A stretch of 64,000 nucleotides of DNA from Thermodesulfobium narugense DSM 14796 (GTDB taxonomy: Bacteria; Thermodesulfobiota; Thermodesulfobiia; Thermodesulfobiales; Thermodesulfobiaceae), in the NCBI RefSeq assembly GCF_000212395.1, contig NC_015499.1, positions 1,685,421-1,749,420 of the forward strand, written 5' to 3'. Positions within the stretch are counted from its first letter, which is position 1, and each line of letters opens with the position of its first letter. Below the pieces are notes generated by a model that was not told the DNA's origin, ran no database searches, and saw nothing but the letters and a program-made list of their open reading frames with translations. The position numbers and the translations under genes were made by a program. Of the stretch, positions 59,920 through 64,000 are shown one piece after another.

Positions 59920-61902
59920 TTGATTAAATTTAAAGGAAGAGGTAAAAAACTGGAACAATTTGATTCTAATGCTATGAAGCGCAATATGCTAAAGCTTATC
60001 GAGCAAGACGGCGAGTGGTATCTTCATCTTCTGAACCTTTCACCAAACTGTGTAGAAGTAATAGATTTAGAAGGAAAACTTTTCTTCTGCAACGAATCAC
60101 ACAAAAACGTGTTTGGTTATGAAGCACACACCCTTATTGGCAAATATTGGTATGAACTGCTACCAGAAGAGGATAGGCCAAGAGCCAAAGAGATCTTTAA
60201 AGAAATTGTTGAAAAGAGCAAAAGACCTCATTCAATACCTATGAGGGGTTTAAGATCAGATGGAGAAATAATAAATCTTTGGGTAAGGTGGAATTATCTC
60301 AAGTTGGGGGACTCTTCGGTTTTTGGAATTTTTGCGGTAATTTCTGATATAAGCGAACTTCTTTCGAAAAAGGAACATATCATAAGCCATGAACAAAGTA
60401 TGGAACTGGTATCATCAAAAACGCCCTGTGCGTTTTTTAGCTATAATTACAAATCAAAAAGATTTCACGCCTCTACCAAATGGAAAAAACTACACTCAAT
60501 CGATAAAAGTGCTAAACTTGATACCCTTGAATCCCTTGAAAGGGTTATGGACAATTCTATATACAAAACCCTTATTGCTTTTATAAATTCCTTTAAAAGT
60601 GATGGGATAAAAGAAACGAGATACAACATTGAAACTCCTAATGGGAAAATAGAGTTGGTTAGCTTAGCTAAAGCAAAATCCACAAAAAAGTACGGTTTAA
60701 CCTATCTATCTGGAGTTACTCTACAACTAGAAGATGAATCTTGTTTTGAAGAAGAGTACAAGAATTTATATTCAGATCTTATTGAGAAAAATGCTTCTAT
60801 AATTTTTACTTTTAACCCTGACAATCTAAAAATACTTGACTTTAACAATTCATTTCTAAAGTTAACTGGCTTTAGTGATCAGGATTTAAAGGATAAAAGC
60901 CTTTTTGAGCTTTTCCCTGTAGAAAGTCAGAAATTAACTATTATTTCAAAGGAACTCTATTCCAAAGGTTCGGGCACTTACAGCGTCCATTTGAGATGCA
61001 AAAATTCTAGAATAAAAGACATTTCAATGAACTGCTCCTTCCACAGATCTGGAAAAAATGATTTTATCCTATGTATATTAGAAGATCAAACTGAGAAAAA
61101 CATTTTTATGAGAAAGCTTCTTGAAAGGGAGAGAGAAAATATAAGGTTTAAAGAGAGTTTAGAATCTATAATAAATCTTGAATGCGAAAAAAAACTAAAT
61201 TTGGAAAGAACTCAGCTAATTCGTACTGGTTATGAGGCGCTAAAGTTTTCTACAGATTTTATATGCGAAAACGTAGAGTCAAACCTAAAAAATATTTATC
61301 AGAAAATAAATAAAATTCAAAATACTTTGAGAGAAAAAAACCTTTTAGAAAGCGATCTGTCAAAGGTATTTAAAGAGTGTAGTGCTTATTTTGAGCTAAT
61401 AAATTTAAACATATCCAAATTTAAGAGCTTAAAGTCAACAAAGCTTAAAGAGAATAATGATGTAATAGGTATTCTTAGTAGTTGTAGCGACATGTACAAG
61501 CCGATTTGGGAAAGCAATAATATAAATTTTGAGTTCTCTATAAACGACGAAGTCAAAACATACCCCAAGGATAAAGAAATCTTCAGAGACGTTGTGCTTT
61601 CGATATATTCTATAATTACTAAAAATATGCTTGAAGAGTCAAAACATAAGAAAGAGAGAAATTTCAAAATTAGGGTTCTATTAACAAGAAGTAATGATTT
61701 TGTCAATATAGAATTCTTTGACAACGCAATTTCTTTTGAAAAGATTATCCCAGAATCTCAAAACGATATCGGCAAAATCATTACAAATAACTTACAAGCC
61801 ATCTCCTCTTTGACCACGACCTATCTTAATGGTATTTTGTTATATAGAAATAAACAAAATCAAAATATATTTCACCTAAAAATTCCAACTGTCGTATTAT
61901 AA
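59920..61902 (+). CDS. PAS-containing protein with degenerate histidine-kinase-like C-terminus
   Basis: Cytoplasmic protein of about 660 residues without TM segments. PAS 1 lies at about 45-155 (SPNCVEVIDLEGKLFFCNES), a weaker region at 160-280, and PAS 2 at about 288-395 (IIFTFNPDNLKILDFNNSFL). A long coiled coil follows at about 400-520. The C-terminal 130 residues look like a worn HATPase fold (FRDVVLSIYSIITKNML, IEFFDNAISFEKI), but no phospho-acceptor His box or intact DxGxG box is seen. The start is uncertain: TTG 59920 has no SD and lies about 13 bases after a TATAAT (59902-59907). Confidence 0.65.
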   Translation: MIKFKGRGKKLEQFDSNAMKRNMLKLIEQDGEWYLHLLNLSPNCVEVIDLEGKLFFCNESHKNVFGYEAHTLIGKYWYELLPEEDRPRAKEIFKEIVEKSKRPHSIPMRGLRSDGEIINLWVRWNYLKLGDSSVFGIFAVISDISELLSKKEHIISHEQSMELVSSKTPCAFFSYNYKSKRFHASTKWKKLHSIDKSAKLDTLESLERVMDNSIYKTLIAFINSFKSDGIKETRYNIETPNGKIELVSLAKAKSTKKYGLTYLSGVTLQLEDESCFEEEYKNLYSDLIEKNASIIFTFNPDNLKILDFNNSFLKLTGFSDQDLKDKSLFELFPVESQKLTIISKELYSKGSGTYSVHLRCKNSRIKDISMNCSFHRSGKNDFILCILEDQTEKNIFMRKLLERERENIRFKESLESIINLECEKKLNLERTQLIRTGYEALKFSTDFICENVESNLKNIYQKINKIQNTLREKNLLESDLSKVFKECSAYFELINLNISKFKSLKSTKLKENNDVIGILSSCSDMYKPIWESNNINFEFSINDEVKTYPKDKEIFRDVVLSIYSIITKNMLEESKHKKERNFKIRVLLTRSNDFVNIEFFDNAISFEKIIPESQNDIGKIITNNLQAISSLTTTYLNGILLYRNKQNQNIFHLKIPTVVL

Positions 61903-61939
61903 TAATAATTAAAATTAATAAAAAACCCTAGGGGGCAAA

Positions 61940-63100
61940 ATGTCGTTTATAACCAGGATCCCGATATTTAAAAAGAATCTTGAGCTTTTTGGTTACGAAA
62001 TAAAAGGCTTTTACGAAGGTTCATTTATGTCTTGCCTTGAAGAATGTCTTAATACAATTGGCTTAAACGTATTAAGCAAAGAAAAATATTTGTTCTTAAA
62101 CGTTCCACCTGAAATATTCGAATTCGATAACCTAAGAGACATGATCCCGCCCAAAAAGGCAATTTTTATAGTTAATCCCTCTCAAATATCAAATAAAGAA
62201 ATATTTAAAAAGTTAAAAAATCAGGGAATAATGCTTTGCGCAAATGTTTCAGATCTCTCAAACCTTGAAGAAGTTAAAAACTTTGATTACGTAAAAATCT
62301 CTGTCTCAAGCTTTCAAGGCGATTGGACTAAAATACCTAGCATCTTTAATGGCGGAAAACTTCTCGTTGAAGTAAATGAAAAGCCTATATTTAATAAAGC
62401 TGTAACTTCCGGATATGAACTTTTTGAAGGCGACTTCTTTATTCAACCCGAAATAATAGCAAGGAAAGAATTATCTCCTCAAAAAGCAATTATTTTGAGT
62501 ATTCTTCAAGATGTAAGACAAAAGGACTTTGATTTTTCAAAGATTGAAGAAAAGATAAAAAAAGATCCATATTTAACAATAAAACTCTTAAAGTTTATTA
62601 ATTCTGCCTTTTTTAGTTTTAAAACTACAATAACTTCTATAAGACAAGCTCTTGTAATATTGGGTCAGCAGGAGTTTGTTAGATGGCTGACCTTAGTAAT
62701 TCTTGGGAAGCTAAACGAAGGCAAACCTGAAGAGATAGTTTATAGAGCATCAGAAAGAGCAAGATTTATGGAATTGATATCCAACTATGTAGGGCTTTAC
62801 GAGAGATCTCAGGAAGCCTTTCTGGTTGGCCTATTTTCTCTTGCGCCTGCAATGACAGATATATCTATGGAAGAGTTTATAAAAGAAGTGCCCGTTACGG
62901 ATGACGTTAAGGCTTCACTTCTTGGAAACGGAATATTCACAGATTTATTTAATCTAAGGCTCTCAATAGAAAATGCTAATTGGATGGAGATGAAAAAGAT
63001 TTCAGAAAAGTTAGGAATAAATCCTAACAAAATCGAAATAATAATTTATGAAAGCATAAAGTGGGCGCATGAATCTTTGTTATATATAGAGAAAACATGA
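61940..63100 (+). CDS. degenerate EAL plus HDOD domain protein (YuxH/CdgJ-like)
   Basis: The N-terminal region (about 1-185) has the EAL-fold pattern of YuxH-type proteins (RIPIFKKNLELFGYEIKGF, then YLFLNVPPEIF). The catalytic EAL residues are missing, so c-di-GMP hydrolysis is unlikely. The HDOD domain (about 190-360) shows ILQDVRQKDFDFSKIEEKIK, DPYLTIKLLKFINSAFF and SIRQALVILGQQEFVRWLTL. Such proteins affect motility in Vibrio; beside the flagellar operon that is a fair guess. GGGGG precedes the ATG. Confidence 0.8.
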   Translation: MSFITRIPIFKKNLELFGYEIKGFYEGSFMSCLEECLNTIGLNVLSKEKYLFLNVPPEIFEFDNLRDMIPPKKAIFIVNPSQISNKEIFKKLKNQGIMLCANVSDLSNLEEVKNFDYVKISVSSFQGDWTKIPSIFNGGKLLVEVNEKPIFNKAVTSGYELFEGDFFIQPEIIARKELSPQKAIILSILQDVRQKDFDFSKIEEKIKKDPYLTIKLLKFINSAFFSFKTTITSIRQALVILGQQEFVRWLTLVILGKLNEGKPEEIVYRASERARFMELISNYVGLYERSQEAFLVGLFSLAPAMTDISMEEFIKEVPVTDDVKASLLGNGIFTDLFNLRLSIENANWMEMKKISEKLGINPNKIEIIIYESIKWAHESLLYIEKT

Positions 63101-63150
63101 TCAAATTAACAAAATTTTCCCAAATAGTTCAACTTATTTGTTTTTAAAAA

Positions 63151-63159
63151 TGTTATAAT
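63151..63159 (+). promoter_or_regulatory. extended -10 promoter of the aldehyde ferredoxin oxidoreductase gene
   Basis: TGT-TATAAT is a perfect extended -10, 45 bases before the ATG. No good -35 is present, which is normal for this promoter type. Confidence 0.5.
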
Positions 63160-63203
63160 ATATTTAATATCTAAAAAAATTTATCCCTAAAGGGGGGTTT
63201 TTG

Positions 63204-64000
63204 ATGAAGTGGATTCGCGTTAACATGTCAGACCTTTCTGTAAAGGTCGAGGATGTACCAAAGAAATACGAACAAATGGGAGGCAGATGGCTAACATCCT
63301 CCATAATAGCGGATGAAGTGCCAGCTACGTGCCACCCTCTAGGTCCTTTGAACAAGGTGGTAATTGCGCCTGGTATCCTGAGTGGTACCACAGCTCCGTC
63401 CTCAGGAAGAATTTCTGTTGGCACAAAATCTCCTTTAACAGGTGGCATAAAAGAAGCAAATGCAGGAGCAAAATTTGGCCAGTATCTCAAAAGAATGGGT
63501 TACAGCGCTATTATCGTCGAAGGACAACCGAAGAATAAAGAATCTAGGTATTTATTGAACATCAGCAAGGAAAAAGTAGAGCTAATTGGTGCAGATGAGT
63601 ACAAGTTTATGGGGCTTTACGAACTTAACGAAAAATTAGCAGCAAAATATGGCAAAGATGTGGGAATAGCATGTGTAGGCCCAGCAGCAGAACACCTTTT
63701 AGCTGGAACTGGTGTGGCCTTCAACGATGTTGAAAACAGACCGGCCAGATATGCGGGAAGAGGCGGAGTAGGAGCCGCATTTGCATCAAAGGGCTTGAAG
63801 GCAATTGTAGTAGAAGCCGTAACTGGACAGGCTACAATCTTAAATAACGAACTATTTGAAACCGGTAGGAAAAAACTTCTTGCAGCTCTTCAAGAGCACG
63901 CAGTAACCAAACCAAAGGGCGCACTAAATACTTATGGTACCGCTGTACTAGTAAACATATTAAACGAGGCAGGAGCACTTCCTACTAGAAATTTCTCTAG
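63204..64000 (+). CDS. aldehyde ferredoxin oxidoreductase, N-terminal 265 residues (3' end outside window)
   Basis: Tungsten- or molybdenum-pterin enzyme that oxidises aldehydes to acids with ferredoxin, or reduces acids when run in reverse. The N-terminal domain is complete: GRWLTSSIIADEVPATCHPL, NKVVIAPGILSGTTAPSSGR, SPLTGGIKEANAGAKFGQYL and NRPARYAGRGGVGAAFASKG. The Fe-S cysteines of the later domains lie outside the window. AAAGGGGGG precedes the ATG by 6 bases. The sub-family (AOR, FOR or GOR) and substrate cannot be settled from this part. Confidence 0.95.
   Translation, partial: MKWIRVNMSDLSVKVEDVPKKYEQMGGRWLTSSIIADEVPATCHPLGPLNKVVIAPGILSGTTAPSSGRISVGTKSPLTGGIKEANAGAKFGQYLKRMGYSAIIVEGQPKNKESRYLLNISKEKVELIGADEYKFMGLYELNEKLAAKYGKDVGIACVGPAAEHLLAGTGVAFNDVENRPARYAGRGGVGAAFASKGLKAIVVEAVTGQATILNNELFETGRKKLLAALQEHAVTKPKGALNTYGTAVLVNILNEAGALPTRNFS

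Noticed and set aside
63101-63150. Standard -35/-10 promoter before the aldehyde ferredoxin oxidoreductase gene
   Set aside because: No acceptable -35 at 16-18 bases from TATAAT; only the extended -10 is supported.

Overview
The window is AT-rich (roughly one third G+C), gene-dense, and reads as the chromosome of a motile, anaerobic, Gram-negative-type bacterium. Supporting signs are LptB and two lipopolysaccharide-type glycosyltransferases, FlgH/FlgI (P- and L-ring proteins), an aldehyde ferredoxin oxidoreductase, ferredoxin-containing MinD-type ATPases with NifX-fold partners (a set known from sulfate reducers), and a TauE/SafE sulfur-oxyanion transporter. Many starts are TTG or GTG with a strong Shine-Dalgarno (SD) sequence. 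My best guess is a thermophilic sulfate reducer such as Thermodesulfobium; this is inference from gene content and base composition, not a database match.

Layout. 1-9100, minus strand: pheA-serS-pxpABC-rnc-lptB-pepP, a tightly overlapping operon, then acs under its own promoter and cut by the window edge. 9281-15175, plus strand: an MFS exporter, then an 'orange protein' (ORP)-like cluster of NifX-fold proteins, Gly-rich MPRGDGTGP proteins, two Fe-S MinD ATPases and an NtrC-like regulator that has lost its sigma-54 contact motif. 15238-16833: a secreted protein and a divergent LpxB-like glycosyltransferase. 16811-27572, minus strand: one long operon starting with an S55 (SpoIVB-type) protease, then ELM1-like, GT4 and GT9 glycosyltransferases, aroC-aroK-aroB-aroE, a membrane protein with a possible roadblock domain, mobB and nfi.

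27870-33642, plus strand: a sulfur-oxyanion-type module of universal stress proteins, a small membrane protein, a TauE/SafE transporter, a membrane-anchored PhnD-like binding protein, a NarL-family histidine kinase and its response regulator. 33639-38057, minus: a large sensor with a substrate-binding domain and four PAS domains but no output domain, an FlK-like thioesterase, and a Tat-exported alpha/beta hydrolase with altered catalytic residues. 38152-39621, plus: a HAD phosphatase and fabI, ended by a strong hairpin. 39701-42885, minus: glnK-amt-amt with a leader of about 200 nt.

43153-59707, minus: a flagellar operon (flgF-flgG-flgA-flgH-flgI-flgJ-yvyF-flgM-flgN-flgK-flgL-fliW-flgC-fliE-fliF-fliG-fliJ-flhA) followed by a rumA-type rRNA methyltransferase. 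It lacks flgB, fliH and fliI, has a very large FlgK, and has an flgG whose conserved N-terminus has no normal start codon. 59920-63100, plus: a degenerate PAS/kinase-like protein and an EAL-like/HDOD protein. 63204 to the end: the N-terminal part of an aldehyde ferredoxin oxidoreductase. I see no tRNA, rRNA, CRISPR array, transposase or prophage gene. No intergenic gap exceeds 300 bases.
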